The notes beneath the pieces were generated by a model. It did no database searches. It saw only the letters and a list, made by a program, of their open reading frames with translations, and was not told the DNA's origin. From Bubalus kerabau (taxonomy: Eukaryota; Chordata; Mammalia; Artiodactyla; Bovidae): a DNA stretch of 64,000 nucleotides. The translations under genes were made by a program, and so were the position numbers. The stretch spans positions 2,356,001-2,420,000 of the forward strand of contig NW_026577901.1 in NCBI RefSeq assembly GCF_029407905.1, read 5' to 3'. This document shows positions 12,046 through 25,770 of this stretch, piece after piece (the stretch's first letter is position 1; the number at the start of each line of letters is the position of its first letter).

Positions 12046-15000
12046 CTGAGGTTCCTGTCTCCCCTCGAGGTGAGGCCCTCTTCCATTGCACCAAACCCAG
12101 ATAAGTCGCTAGAGGCCCCTCCCAACTCCACAGTATCCCTGAATTCTCAGAGGCACCTTGAGAATCTACCTGAGGTCTCCGGCTCAAGTCCAGGGAACCC
12201 AGGGTTTCCTGCTGCGACCCGAGAAAGACCTTGAGAGTCCTTCGGCGCGTCTTGAGGCCCAATTCCCCTACCATGACTCGAGAGCAAAGACCTGCTCCCC
12301 ATCGCCATGCGCATGGAGACCTGACTTCCCTGACTCCTGAAAAGAGTCTCCCTGAGCTCCCCGTCGTACCTCTTCGGAAACCCCATTCAGGCACCGCAGC
12401 TCGAGAAAACCCACGATACGCCCCCTTCATCACGAGATGAGGGACTTGTTTCCTGCCTGGCATGGAGAGCAAAACCGAGTCCTCTCTCCAGACTCCACAG
12501 GAGGCTTGACTCTCTTTAGGCCTCTCAGTTGGCTCCAAGAGATACCTGTCAGGACATGAAGGGAGAGCAGAGTCCTTTGCTTCCCCTCGAGACGAGGCCT
12601 GACTCCCCGTGTGAGTCTGGAATGCAACCCCGATTTCCTGTCACACCTGGAGAGGAAAACTCGGTCCTGGACACAAGCCTAGATGAGGTCTATTTTGCAC
12701 TGCAGTTACTAGAGAGCAATCGCCAGCTCTCCCTCGCAAATCGAATTGAAGTTTGGACTTCCCTGGGCCAATACAATTGGAAGCCTGAATTCGACATCGT
12801 AACTCGAGAACCCCGCTGAAACTCGAGAAAATCCACGTGGTTCCCCCATCAGCGCTAGATGAGGCCCTTGCCCGCTACAGCGACTCAAGAGAAGTCCCAC
12901 TTTCTGTCTTGAAGTGCGAAACGGTACTTGGCACCCTTGATGCAATCTCAAATTCCCCGACATACCGGTCTCACTCGAAAGGAACACCGAGGTTCCCGGA
13001 ACCACTTCATTTGAGCTCCTTCTCCCCTCGTGATCGCGACAGGAGTGTCGATTCCCCTGCTATGTCTGGAAGGGGTTCCCGACCTTTCCAGCGCGCCTAA
13101 GGATGAGGCAGGTCTCAGGAGGAAATTCGAGACATAGCCTCGTGGTTGGTGCCACAAGCCGAAAGACCCCGATTTCCAGGTCTGCTCTTGATAAGAACGT
13201 GATGCCCTTACACCTTTACGAAGGAAAACCTGTGGATGAAAGCACATCACGATGGGGCACTGACACCCCCGTGCATCGTCCAGAAAAACCCGCAGGTTAC
13301 AAACACAGTTCAACAAGTGGTCTGTCACCCCGTGAACAACTCAACTGGCAAGTGGAGTTCCATTCCTACACACAAGACGAGACCTGATTTTCTGTACCAA
13401 CTCTGCAGGGAAACTGCGATCCGAGTCAGTACCAGTGACAGGAAACCCAGGAGAGGAAACATGAGGTTCCTGCCTCCACTCGATATGAGGCTCTCATCCA
13501 TTGCACCAAACCCAGTGGAGTCCAGAGAGGCCCCTCCCAACTCCACAGTACCCCTGACTTCTCAGAGGCACCCGGAGAAGCTCCATGAGGTCACCGGCAC
13601 ATGTCGAGGGAACCCAGGGTTTCCTGCCACAATGGGAAAAAGACCTCGAGAGTCCTACTTCAACGTGTCTTGAAGCCCGAATCTGCTTCCATGGCTCTAT
13701 AGAAATGACACGCACCCCCTCGCCACGCACATGGAGACCTGACTTCCCTGGCGCCATAAGAGAGGCTCCCTGAGCTCCCTGTCGTACCTCGTGAGAAACC
13801 CCACACTGACGCCGCAGCTTGAGAAAACTCACCATACGCCCCTGTCATCGCGAGATGAGGGCCTTCTTTTCCTTCATGGCCTGGAGAGGAATCCCGAATC
13901 CTCTTTCCAAACTGCACAGGAGGCTTGACTCCCTTTAGGCCACTTAGTGGGCTCCAAGAGATACCCGTCGCGACTCGAGAGGAGAATTGAGTCCTTTGCT
14001 TCCCCTCGAGACAAGGCCTGACTCACCAGGTGGGTCTGGAATGCAACCCCGAGATCCCTGTCTCCCCTGGAGAGGAACATTAGATCCTGGAAACAAGCCT
14101 AGATGAGGTCTCTTTTGCCCTTCTGTAACTCGAGAGCAATCCCCCGCTCTCCCTGACAACTCGAATGGAAGATTGGACTTCCCTGGGCCAACACAAGAGG
14201 AAGCCTGAATTCCCCTTCGTAACTCGAGAATCCCGCCGCAACTCGAGAAAAAGCACTTGGTTCCCTCGTCATCACAAGATGAGGCCCTTGCCCGCTACAG
14301 CTTCTCAAGAAAAGTCCCTCGTTCCGTCTTGAAGTGCAAAACGATACTTGACACCCTTGATGTGACCCCAAAAGTTCCCCGAAATATCGGTCTCACTCGA
14401 GGTGAACACCGAGGTTCCTGGCACCAGTTTATCTGAGCCCCTTCTCCCCTCCTGTTCGTGATAGGAGGGTCACTTCCCCTGCTTTGTTTGTAAGGGGTTC
14501 CCGACCTTCACGGGGCACTTCAGGATGAGGCCAGTCTCACGAGGAAATTCGAGACGTAGCTCGCGGTGGTACCACATGCCAAAAGACTATGATTTCCCGG
14601 TACGCTCTTGATAAGAACCCGATGCCTGGACACCTCTTCGAAGGCAACCCTGTGGATGAAGGCACAACACAAAGGGGCACTGACACCCTCGTGCATCGTC
14701 CAGAAAAATCCGCAGGTTCCACATACAGCACAACAAGTGGCTTGTCACCCCTGAAGAACTCGAGAGGCAAGTGGGGTTTCATTCCTCTACACAAGACGAG
14801 GCCTGACTCTCCTGTCCCAACTCTGCAGGGACTTTGCGATCCGAATCAGACCAGCGCCAGTGAAGTCACGACAGGAACGCTGAGGTTCCTGCCTCCACTC
14901 GAGATTAGGACCTCTTCCATTGCACGAAACCCAGTGGAGTCCCGAGAGACGTGTCCCAGCTCCACAGTATCCCTGACTTCTCAGAGGCACCCTGAGAAGC

Positions 15001-15500
15001 TCCCTGAGGTCACCAGCACAATTCGAGTGAGCCCAGGGTTTACTGCCGCCACCATAGAAAGAACTCAAGAGTCCTTCTTCAACGCATTTTGAGGCCTGAT
15101 TCCCCTACCATGACTCGAGGGCAATGACGCGCTCCCTCTGCTACATTCATGAAGCCCTGACTTCCCTGGCACCACACGAGAGGCTCCCTGAGCTCCCCAT
15201 CATACCTCGTGAGAAACCAAACACTGGCGCCACAGATAGAGAAAACCCACGAGACGCCCCCATTTTCGCGACATAACGGCCTTCTTTTCTAGCATGGCCT
15301 GGAGAGCAATCCCGAGTCCTCTCTCCAAACTCCACAGTAGGCTTGACTCCCTTTTGGTCACTCAGTGGACTCCAAGACATACCCGTCGCGACTCGAGAGG
15401 AGAGCGGAGTCTTTTCCTTCCCCTCGAGGCGAGGCCTGACTCCTCGGGTGTGTCTGATATGTGAACCGGAGATCCCTGTCGCCCCTGGAGAGAAACATTA
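12046..15500 (+). repeat. Satellite I array, subfamily A block
   Basis: The array returns abruptly to type A within a single monomer at about 12040-12060. The sequence just upstream is type B and the sequence just downstream matches 800 onward. Landmarks are at 12700 and 14120, so the monomers are about 1420 bp. The extra length comes from a segment of about 20 bp near 13425 and 14850. The part from 12050 to 13870 is the second copy of a duplication, and 13870-15500 is ordinary diverged type A. Confidence 0.85.
12050..13870 (+). repeat. Segmental duplication inside satellite, copy 2 of the 11.25-kb-offset pair
   Basis: Nearly identical to 800-2620, including the CTACTTCAACGTGTCTTG variant near 13654 and the extra segment of about 20 bp near 13425. 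Scattered single-base differences and small indels (for example the 1-base net shift between the ends) show that the duplication is not brand new. The left edge coincides with the B-to-A subfamily switch, so the event that moved the copy also made the mosaic monomer. Confidence 0.85.
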
Positions 15501-18500
15501 GGTCCTGGACACAAGCCTAGATGAGGTCTATTTTGCCCTGCAGTGACTCGAGGGCAATCCCCAGCTCTCCCTTGAAACTCGAATGGAAGATAGGACTTCC
15601 CTGGGCCAACACATGAGGAAGACTGTATTCCCCGTCGAAACTCGAGAATCCCGCCACAACTCGAGAAACGCTATGTGGTTCCCCCGTCATCGCAAGATGA
15701 GGCCCTTGCCCCCTACAGCGTCTCAAGAGAAGTCCCACGTTCCGTCTTGAAGTGCGAAATGGTATCGGCACCCTTGATGCAACCTCAAAAGTTCCTCGAC
15801 ACACAGGTCTGACTCGAGGAGAACACCGAGGTTCCCGGCACCACTACATCTGGGCCCCTTCTCCCCTCCTGATCGCGACAGGAGGGTCGATTCCCCTGTT
15901 TTGTCTTGAAGGGGTTCCCGCCTTTCCCGGTGCATCTCAGGATGAGGCCGGTCTCACGAGGATATTCGAGACATAGCCTCGTGGATGGTGACACATGCCG
16001 AAAGACCCCGATTTCCCGGTTCGCTCTTGATAAGATCCCAATGCCCGGACACCTCTTTGAAGATAACCCTTTTGATGAAGGCACAACACGAAGGGGCACT
16101 GACACCCCTGGGTATCATCCGGAGAAACCCGCAGGTACCACACACAGCTCGAGAAGTGACCTGTCACCCCGTGAACAACTGGAGAGGCAAGCAGAGTTCC
16201 ATTCCTCCACACAAGACGAGGCCTGACTCTCCTGTTTGAACTCTGCAGCGAAACTGCAATCCGAGTCAGATCTGGCCCAGGGGAAGTCAGGAGAGGAAAC
16301 ATGAGTTTCCTGCCTCCACTCGAGATGAGGCCCTCTTCCATTGCACCGAACCCAGTGGAGTCCCGAGAGGCCCCTCCCAACTGCACAGTATCCCTGACTT
16401 CTCAGAGGCACGCTTAGACCTTCCTGAGATCACCGGCACAAGTCGAGGGAACCAAGGGTTTCCTGCCCCAACCCGTAAAAGACCTCGAGAGTCCTTCTTC
16501 AACGCGTCTTGAGGTGTGATTCCCCTACCATGACTCGAGAGCAATGACGTGCTTCCCCTAGCCACGCGCATAGAAACCTGACTTCCCTGGCGCCACAGGA
16601 GAGGCTCCCTGAGCTCCCCATTATACCTCGTGAGCAACACCACACTGGAGCCGCAGCTCGAGAATACCCACGAGACGCCCCAGTCCTCACGAGATGAGGG
16701 CCTTCTTTTGCTGTATGGCCTGGAGAGCAATCCTGAGTCCTCTCTCCAAACTCCACAGGAGGCTTGACTCATTTTAGGCCACACAGTGAGCTCCAAGATA
16801 TACCCGTCGCGACTTGACAGGAGAGCGGTGTCCTTGGCTTCCCCTCGAGACGAGGCCTGATTCCCCGGGTGAGTCGAGAATGCAATGCCGAGATCACTGT
16901 CGCCCCAGCAGAGGAACATTTCGTCCTGGACACAAGCCTAGATGAGGTCTATTTGGCCCTGCAGTGTCTCGAGAGCAATCCCCAGTTCTAACTCGCAATT
17001 CGAATGAAAACTGGACTTCCCTGGGCCAGTTGAACAGGAAACCTGAATTCCCCGTCGTAACTCGAGAATCCCGCCGCAACTCAAGAAAAACCACGTGGTT
17101 CCCCCGTCATCGAAAGATGAGGCCCTTGCCCGCTACAGCGTCTCAAGAGAAGTCCCACGTTCCGTATTGAAGAGCGAAAAGTTACTTGGAACCCTTGATG
17201 CGACCCCAAAAGTTCCCCGACATACCAGTCTCACTTGAGGAGAACACCGAGGTTCCCGGCACCACTTCATCTGAGACTCTTCTCCCCTCTTGATCGCGAC
17301 AGGAGGTTCGATTCCCCTGCTTTGTCTGGAAGGCGTTCCCGACCTTCCTGGCGCACATCAAGATGAGGCCAGTCTCACGAGGAAATTCGAGACATAGCCT
17401 CGTGGGTGGTGCGGCATGCCAAAAGACCCCAATTCCCTGGTCCGCTCTTGATAAGAACCCGATGGCAGAACCCAACTCGAAGGCAATCCTGTGGATCAAG
17501 GCACGACACGAAGGGGCAGTGACACCCCGGTGCATCGTCCAGAAAAACCCACAAGTTCCACATACAAATCGACAAGTGGCCTGTCACCCCATGAACAACG
17601 CGAGAGTCAAGCGGAGTTCCAGTCCTCCACACAAGACGAGGCCTGACTCTCCTGTCCAAACTCTGCAGGGACTCTGCGATCCGAGTCAGATCCGGCACAT
17701 TCGAAGCCAGGAGAGGAACCCTGAGGTTCCTGCCTCAACTTGTCATGAGGCCCTCTTCCATTGCACCAAACCCAGTGGAGTTCCGAGAGGCCCCTCCCAA
17801 CTCCACAGTGACCCTGACTTCTCAGAGGCACGCTGAGAAGCTTCCTGAGGTCACTGGCACAAGTCGATGGAACCCAGGGTTTCCTGCTGCAACCCAGGAA
17901 AGACCTCGAGAGTCCTTCTTTAACACCTCTTCAGGCCCAATTCCCCTACCATGACTCGAGAACAATGACGGGCTCACTCTCACCACGTGCATAGAGACCT
18001 GACTGCCCTGGCACCACGTGAGAGGCTCACTGAGCTCCCAGTCTTACTTCGTGAGAAACCCCACACTAGCGCCACAGCTCGAGAAAACCTACGAGACGCC
18101 CCAGTCATTGGGAGATGAGGGCCTTCATTTCATGCATTCCCTGGAGAGCAATCCCGTGTCTTCCCTCCAAACACCAGAGGACGTTTGACTCCCTTTAAGC
18201 CACTCAGTGGGCTCCAAGACATACCCGTCCGACTCGAGAGGAGAGCAGAGTCCTTTGCTTCCCCTCGAGACGAGGTCTGACTCCAAGGTGAGTCTGGAAT
18301 GCAACCCCGAGATTTCTGTCGAGCCTTGACATGAACATTAGGTCCTGCACACAAGCCTTGGTGGGGTCTCTTTTGCCTTCAGTGACTAGAGCGCACCTCC
18401 AGCTCTTCCTCGAATCTCGAATGGAAGATAAGACTTTTGTGGGCCAACACAAGAGGAAGCATGAATTCCCTGTGGTAACTCAAATATCCCACCGCAACTC

Positions 18501-19080
18501 GAGAAAAACCAAGTGGTTCCGCAGTCATTCCAAGATGAGGCCCATGCCCGCTGGAGCACCCCAAGAGAAGTCCAACGTTCCATTTTGAAGAGCGAAACGG
18601 TACTTGGAACGCTTTATGCGACCCCAAAAGTTACCCGACATACCTGTCTCACTTGAGGGAAACACCGAGGTTCCCAGCAGCACTTCATCTGAGCCACTTC
18701 TCCCCTCCTGATCGCCACAGGAGGGTCGATTCTTCTGCTTTGTCTGGAAGAGTTTCATGAACTTCGCGGCACATTTCAGGATGAGGCCGGTTTCATGAGG
18801 AAATTCGAGACAACCCACGTGGGTGGTGCCAAATGCTGAACGACCCCGATATCCCGGTCCGCTCTTCATAAGAACCCGATGCCCGGACACCTCTTCGAAG
18901 GCAACCCTGTGGATGAAGACACAAAACGAAGGGTCACTGACACCCCCGTGCATCGTCTGGAAAAACCTGCAGATTCCACACACAGTTTGACAAGGGGCCT
19001 GAAACCCCATGAACAACTCGAGAGGCAAGCGGAGTTCCATTCCTCAGAAAAGACGTAGCCTGTCTCTCCTGTCCCAACTA
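15501..19080 (+). repeat. Satellite I subfamily A, copy 1 of a 3.6-kb duplication
   Basis: About 2.5 monomers (landmarks 15538, 16959 and 18377, spacing about 1420) that match 54155-57730 at an offset of 38655 bp on the left and 38653 bp on the right. Shared private marks include AGTTGAACAGGAA/AGTTGAAGAGGAA near 17030/55684, GATGGCAGAACCCAACTCG near 17460/56115, and the GACTTTTGTGGGCCAACAC variant near 18433/57087. Downstream of about 19080 the array passes into type C. Confidence 0.87.
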
Positions 19081-22000
19081 TGCAGGGACCCTGATGTCGG
19101 AGTCCGAAACGGAGAGGAAGTCTGAGGTTCCTGCCTCCCCTCGAGATGAGCCCCTCTTCCATTGCGACAAACCCAGCGGAGTCACGAGTGGCACCGCCAA
19201 CTCCACAGTATCCCTCAACTCTCAGAGACACCCTGGGAAGTTCCCTAAGGTCCCCGGCAGAAGTCGAGGGAAACGACTTTTTCCCGCCACAACCCGAGAA
19301 AGACCTCGAGAGTCCCTCTTCAACGCGTCTTGAGGCCCTAGTCCCCTCCCATTACTCGAGAGCCACAACGCGCTCCTCCTCGCTACGCGCAGGGAGACCT
19401 GACTTCCCTGGCGCCGCACGAGAGGCTCCCTTAGATCCTCGCCGTGCCTCGCGAGAAAACCCCCACGGGCGCCGCAGCTCGAGGAAACCCCTGAGACGCC
19501 CCCGTCCTCGCGATGTGAAGGGACTTCTTTTCCTGCATGGCCTGGAGAACAATCCCGAGCCCTCTCTCCAAAATGAAGAGGAGGCTTGACTCCACTGACG
19601 CCACTAGGGGGCTCCAAGATATCCGCGTCGCGACTCGGGAGGACAGCACAGTCCTTTGCTTCCCCTCGAGACGAGGCCTGACACCCAGGGGGATCCTGGA
19701 ATGCAACCCCGAGATCCCTGCCTTCCCTGGAGAGGAACATTAGGTCCTGGACACAAGCCTAGATGAGGTCTCTTTGGCCCTGCAGTGACTCGAGCGCAAC
19801 CCCCAGCTTTCCCTCGCCAATCGAATGGAAGACTGGGCTTCCCAGGGCCAACAGAGGAGGAAGCCTGTAATCCCCATCGTGACTCGAGAATCCCGGCGCA
19901 ACTCGAGAAAAAACACGTGGTTCCAACGTCTTCGCAAGATGAGGCCCTTGCCCACTACAGCGTCTCAGGGGAAGTCCCATGTTCCGCCCTGAAGGGCGAA
20001 ACAGTACCTGACACCCTTCGTGCGACCACCAAAATCTCCCCGACACGCCGGGTACCCTCGAGGGAACACCGAGAGTCCCGGCACAGCTTCATCTGAGCCA
20101 GTTCTCCCCTCCTGATCACGACAGGAGAGTCGATTCCCCTGCGTGGTTCAGAAGGGGTTCCCGGCCTTCCCGGCGCACCTCAGGATGAGGCCGGTCTCAC
20201 AGGGAAATTCGAGACGAGCCACGTGGGTGGTGCCACATGCAAAATGCCCCCGATTCCCCGGTCCCCTCTTGAGAAGGACCCGAGGCCCGGACCCCTCTTC
20301 GAAGGCAACCCTGTGGGTGAAGGCACAACACGAAGGGGCACTGACACCCCCGTGCATCATCCGGAAAGACCCACGGGTTCCACACACAGCTCGACCAGGG
20401 GCCTGAAAACCCCTGACAACTCGAGAGGCAAGCGGGGTTCCCTTCCTCAGACAAGACGAGGCATAACTCTCCTGTCCCAACTCTGCAGGGACCCTGTGGT
20501 CGGAGCCGAAACGGAGAGGAAGCCTGAGGTTCCTGCCTCCCCTCGAGGTGAGGCCCTCTTCCGTTGCGCCAGACCCAGCGGAGTCCCGAGAGGCCCCGCC
20601 AACTTCACAGGATCCCTCGCCTCTCAGAGGCGCCCTGGGAAGTTCCCTAAGGTCCCCGGCAGAAGGCGAGGGAAACGAGGGTTTCCCGCCGGCCCCCAAG
20701 AAAGACCTCGAGAGTCCTTCTTCAATGCATCTCGAGGCCCTAGTCCCCTCCCGTGACTCGAGAGCCATGACGCGCTCCCCCTCGCCACGCGCATGGAGAC
20801 CTGACTTCCCTGGCGCCGCACGAGAGGCTCCCTGAGATCCTCGTCGTGCCTCGGGAGAAAACCCCCACGGGCGCCGCAGCTCGAGGAAACCCCGGAGATG
20901 CCCCCGTCCTGGCGAGCTGAGGGCCTTCTATTCCTGCATGGCCTGGAGAGCAATCCCGGGTCCTCTCTCCAAACTGAAGAGCAGGCTGGACTCCCTTGAG
21001 GCCACTCAGTGGGCTCCAAGAGATCCGCGTCGCGACTCGAGAGGAGAGCGGAGTCCTTGGCTTCCCCTCGAGACGAGGCCTGACTCCCCGAGGGAGCCTG
21101 AAATGCAACCCCGAGATTCCTGCCTCCCTGGAGAGGAATATTAGTTCCAGGACACACGCCTTGATGAGGTCTCTTTGGCCCTGCAGTGACTCGAGCGCTA
21201 CCCCCAGATTTCCCTCGCTACTTGAATGGGAGATGGGGCTTCCCAAGGCCAACCCAAGAGGAAGCCTGAAATCCTCGTCGAAACTCGAGAATCCTGCCGC
21301 AAATCGAGAAAAAACACGTGGTTTCAACGTCTTCGCAAGATGAGGCCCTTGCCCCGTACGGCGTCTCAAGGGAAGTCCCATGTTCCGTCGTGAAGTGAGC
21401 CACGGTACCTGACACCCTTCATGCGACATCCAAAAGTTCCCCGACATGCCGGGTTCCCTTGAGGGGAACACCGAGAGTCCCGGCACCACTTCCTCTGAGC
21501 TCCTACTCCTCTCCTGTTCGCGACAGGAGAGTTGATTCCCCTGCGTGGTCTGGAAGGGGTTCCCGGCCTGCACGGCGCCCCTCAGGATGAGGCCGGCCTC
21601 GCGAGGAAATTCGAGACAAGCCCCGTGGCTGGTGCCCCATTTTGAACGACCCTGATTTCCCGGTCCGCAGTTGAGGAGAACCCGATGCCCGGACACCTCT
21701 TCGAAGGCCACCCTGTGAGTGAAGGAACAACACGAAGGGGCACTGACACTCCCGTGCATCGTCCGGAAACACCCGCGGTTTCCACACACAGCTCCACGAG
21801 GGGACTGAGACTCCCTGAGCAACTCGAGAGGCAAGCGAAGTTCCCTTCCTCAGACAAGACGCGGCCTGACTCTCCTGCCCCAACGCTGCAGGGACACTAC
21901 TGTCGGAGTACGAAACGGAGAGGAAGCCTGAGGTCCTGTCTCCCCTCGAGATGAGGCCCTCTTCGATTGCGCCAAACCCAGAGGAGTCCCGAGATGGCCC

Positions 22001-24869
22001 ACCAACTCCACAGCATCCATCACCTCTAAGAGGAACCCTGGGAAGTTCCCTCAGGTCACCGGGAGAAGTCGAGGGAAACGAGGGTTTCCCGCTGCAAGCC
22101 GAGAAAGACCTCGAGAGACCTTCTTCTACACGCCTTGATGCCCTAGTCCCCTCCCAGGACTCAAGAACAATGACGCGCTCCCCCTCGCCACGCTCATGGA
22201 GACCTGACTTCCCTGGCGCCGCACGAGAGGCTCCCTGAGAACTTCGTCGTGCCTCGTGAGAAAAGCCCCACGGACGCCGCAGCTTGAGGAAACCCCTGAG
22301 AATCCCCCGTCCTCGCGAGGTGAGGGCCTTCTTTTCCTGCCTTTCCTGGAGAGCAATCCCGAGTCCTCTCTCCAAACTGAAGATTAGGCTTGACTCCCTT
22401 GAGGCCACTCAGAGGGCTCCAAGAGATCCGCGTCGTGGCTCAAGAGAAGAGCGGAGTCCTTTGCTTCCCCTCGAGGCGAGGCCTGACTCCTCGGGGGACT
22501 CTGGAGTGCAACCCCGGGATCCCTGTCTTCCCTTGAGAGTACTACTAGGTCCTGGACACACGCCTAGATGAGGTCTCTTGGGCCCTGCAGTGACTCGAGC
22601 GCAACCCCCAGCTTTCCCTAGCAACTCGAATGGAAGATGGGGCTTCCCAGGGCCAACCCAAGAGGAAGCCTGAAATCCCCGTCGTAACTCGAGAATCCCG
22701 CCGCAACTCGAGAAAATCCACGTGGTCCCAACGTCTTCGCAAGATGGGGCCCTTGCCCGCTACGGCGTCTCAAGGGAAGTCTCACGTTCCGTCCTGAGTT
22801 GCGAAACGGTACCTGACACCCTTCATGCGACCTCCAAAATTTCCCAGACACGCCGGGTTCCCTCGAGGGGAACACCGAGGGTCCTGGCACCCCTTCATCT
22901 GAGCCCCTTCTCCCCTCCTCATCACGACAGGAGAGTCGATTCCCCTGCGTATTCTGGAAGGGGTTCCTGGCTTTCCCGGCACACCTCAGGATGAGGCCGG
23001 CCTCCCGAGGAAATTCGAGACGAGCCCCGTGGGTTGTGCCACATGCCGAACGACCCCGATTTCCCAGTCCGCTCTGGATAAGAACCTAATGCCCGGACAC
23101 CTCTTCGAAGGCAACCCTGTGGGTGAAGTTACCATTCGAAGGGGCACTGACACCCCCGTGCGTCATCCGGAAAAACCCGCGGTTTCCACACACAGCTTGA
23201 CGAGGTGCGTGAGACACCCTGAGCAATTCGAGAGGCAAGCGGAGTTCCCTTCCTCAGACAAGACGAGGCCTGACTCTCCTGTCCCAACTCTGCAGGGACC
23301 CTGTGGTTGGAGTCCGAAAAGGAGAGGAAGCCTAAGTTTCCTGTCTCCCCTCGAGATGAGGCCCTCTTCCATTGCGCCAAGCCCAGCGGAGTCCCGAGAG
23401 GCCCCGCCAACTCCACAGCATCCCTCACCTATCAGAGGCACCATGGGAAGTTCCCTCAGGTCCCTGGCAGAAGTCGAGGGAAACGAGGCTTTCCCGCCGC
23501 AACCACAGAAAGACCTCGAGTGTCCTTCTTCAACGCCTCTGGAGGCCCTAGTCCTCTCCCATAACTGGAGAGCCATGACGCGCTCCCCCTCGCCACGTGC
23601 ACAGAGACCTGACTTCCCTGGCACCGCACGAGAGGCTCCCTGAGATCCTCGTCTTGCCTCGTGAGAAAACCCCCACGGGCGCCGCAGCTCGAGGAAACCC
23701 CTGAGAAGCCCCCATCCTCGCGAGGTGAGGGCCTTCTTTTCCTGCCTGACCCAGAGCACAATCCCGAGTCCTCTCTCCAAACTGAAGAGAAGGCCTGACT
23801 CCCTTGAGGCCACTCAGTGGGCTCCAAGAGATCTGCGTCGCGACTTGAGAGGAGAGCGGCATCCTTGGCTTGCCCTCGAGGCGAGGCCTGACTCCCTGGG
23901 GGAGTCTGGAACGCCACCCTGAAATCCCTGTCTTCCCTTGAGAGGAACGTTAAGTCCCGGACACAGGCCTAGATGAGGTCTCTTTGGCCCTGCAGTGACT
24001 CGAGTTCAACCCTCAGCTTTCCCTCGCAACTCGAATGGAAGATTAGGCTTCCCGGGGCCAACAAAAGAGGAAGCCTGAAATCCACTTCGTAACTCTAGAA
24101 TCCCGCCACAACTCGAGAAAATCCACATGGTCCCAACGTCTTCGCAAGATGAGGCCCTTGCCTGCTACGGCGTCTCAAGGGAAGTCCCAGGTTCTGTCCT
24201 GAAGTGCGAAACGGTACCTGACACCTTTCATGCAACCCCCAAAAGTCCCCCACACGCCGGTTTCCCTCGAGGGTAACACCGAGGGTTCCATCCCCACTTC
24301 ATCTGAGCCCCTTCTCCCCTCCTGATGGCGACAGGAGAGTCGATCCCCCTGCATTGTCTGGAAGGGTCCCCGGCCTTCCCAGCACAACTCAGGATGAAGC
24401 CGGCCTCACTAGGAAATTTGAGACTAGCCCCGTGGGTGGTGCCTCATGCCGAAAGACCCCGATTTCCCTGTCCGCTCTTGAAAAGAACCCGAGGCCCGGA
24501 CACCTCTTCGAAGGCAACCCAGTGGGTGAAGGCACAACACAAAGGGGCACTGTCACCATCGTGCATTTCCGGAAACACCCGCAGGTTCCACACACAGCTC
24601 AACAAGGGGCCTGAGACCCCCTGAGCACCTCGAGAGGCAAGCGGAGTGCCCTTCCTCAGACAAGACGATTCCTGACTCTCCTGTCCCAACTCTGCAGGGA
24701 CCTGGCGGTCGGAGTCTGAAACGGAGAGGAAGCCTGAGGTTCCTGCCTTCCCTGGAGATGAGGCCCTCTTCCATTGCGCCAAACCCAGCGGAGTCCTGAG
24801 AGGCCCCGCCAACTCCACAGCATCCCTCATCTGTCAGAAGCACACTGGGAAGTTCCCTAAGGTCACCGG
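19081..24869 (+). repeat. Satellite I array, intermediate subfamily C (about 4 monomers)
   Basis: Landmarks are at 19780, 21181, 22585 and 23990, a spacing of 1401 to 1405 bp. This type mixes marks: GTACCTGACACCCTTCATG instead of the A or B reading, B-like GTGGGTGAAGG, GAAACGAGGGTTTCCCGC and CCGCAGCTCGAGGAAACCCC, but A-like CGATTTCCCGGTCCGCTC in most copies. Copy-to-copy divergence lies between that of A and B. The longest open frames of the whole window (for example minus strand 20740-21834) fall here. They are read-through of a GC-rich repeat and have no recognisable domain. The block stops at GTCACCGG near 24869, where unrelated DNA begins. Confidence 0.87.
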
Positions 24870-25770
24870 TAAACTTTTATTGCACAAGGTCCCCATGAAA
24901 AGGCCCACGCAGCAGGACAGCCACAGATTCTGTCTGCCATTAAAGGGCAGTAAGGTGCCCTCCCCCCTTCTTTGCTGCCTCGGCGGCCACCAGGGTGCAC
25001 TTCGCGTACCCTTCCCTTTCCCATCCTAGCAGGTGCTCCAGGGCCCGCTGGCCTACAAAGTGCCAGAAGCAGGGCTGGGCCAGCCGGCCAGAATTCAGGG
25101 TTCTGTCCCTTGGACTTCCAGCGGACACTAGGCTGCTTGGGAAAACCGCGCAGACTCTGAGGTTTTTCAGCAGAGGGGTGGAGCGGTAAAGGCCTTGACC
25201 CCAAAGATGAGGCCTTTCTGCGACCGCCAGGTTGGGGAGCTCTGAGACTGTGCCAACACAGGGCGGAATACATGGTTCCCTGCTCCACGCAGTCCCCGTC
25301 CCCTTACCTGTGTTCCGCACCCCTACGCTGTGGCCAATGGATGCTGATCCTTGGGGATCCAGGAGTTCACGAAATGGGCATTCCCAGCCGCAATGGCGAC
25401 CCCAAACAGCACATCTGGAAAGCCCTCCCCCACCCCCGCCAGGAGCCGACCCCCACTGCGAACGGAACCCCACCACGCCCCGCACCGCCAGGTTTCGCCC
25501 CGGCCCTGCCGGGCTCCCGGCGGGTTCCCAGCAATATTGGCGACCCCCGGGAGCACAACAGGGACCGACCCCCCACCCACAGTGAGCCGAATCTCGACCT
25601 GTGCAGCCCAGGTTTACCCCACCCTGGCTGCGCTCCCGGCGCGTTTCCAGCTGCAGTGGCCATCTCCGAGAGCACAACTGGGAAGCCCTCCCCTACCCCC
25701 GCCATGAGCCGACACCCGCCCTGCGCCGCCCGGGTTCGCCCCACCCCTGCCGCGCTCCAGGGGCGCTGCC
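24870..25770. repeat. GC-rich 0.9-kb direct repeat, copy 1
   Basis: Starts exactly at the satellite edge with AAACTTTTATTGCACA and matches 29324-30226 in the same orientation along its whole length. On the minus strand the edge reads as GTGCAATAAAAGTTT, which contains a polyadenylation-type AATAAA. I cannot tie this to a known gene. The right part contains GC-rich tandem units (see separate entry). It is unlike an LTR pair: neither copy begins with TG or ends with CA, and no coding internal region lies between the copies. It may be part of a larger tandem unit of about 4.45 kb. Confidence 0.75.
25375..25770. repeat. GC-rich minisatellite-like units (about 120-140 bp) in copy 1
   Basis: The phrase resembling GTTCCCAGCCGCAGTGGCGA recurs near 25379, 25522 and 25644, each time followed by a GGGAGCACAACTGGGA-like phrase and a run of CCCCCACCCCCGCC. 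This gives about three imperfect tandem units of 120-140 bp. The segment is very rich in CpG and C-tracts. Confidence 0.7.

Noticed and set aside
20740..21834. Long minus-strand open frame (364 codons) and others of 301-309 codons
   Set aside because: They run across satellite monomers, have no recognisable domain, and shift or break in sister monomers. GC-rich repeats with few stop codons explain them.
24870..25677. Minus-strand gene ending at AATAAA next to the satellite edge
   Set aside because: The AATAAA and a 245-codon minus-strand frame suggest a gene end, but the second copy breaks the frame, the GC-rich part is tandem repeats, and I recognise no protein.
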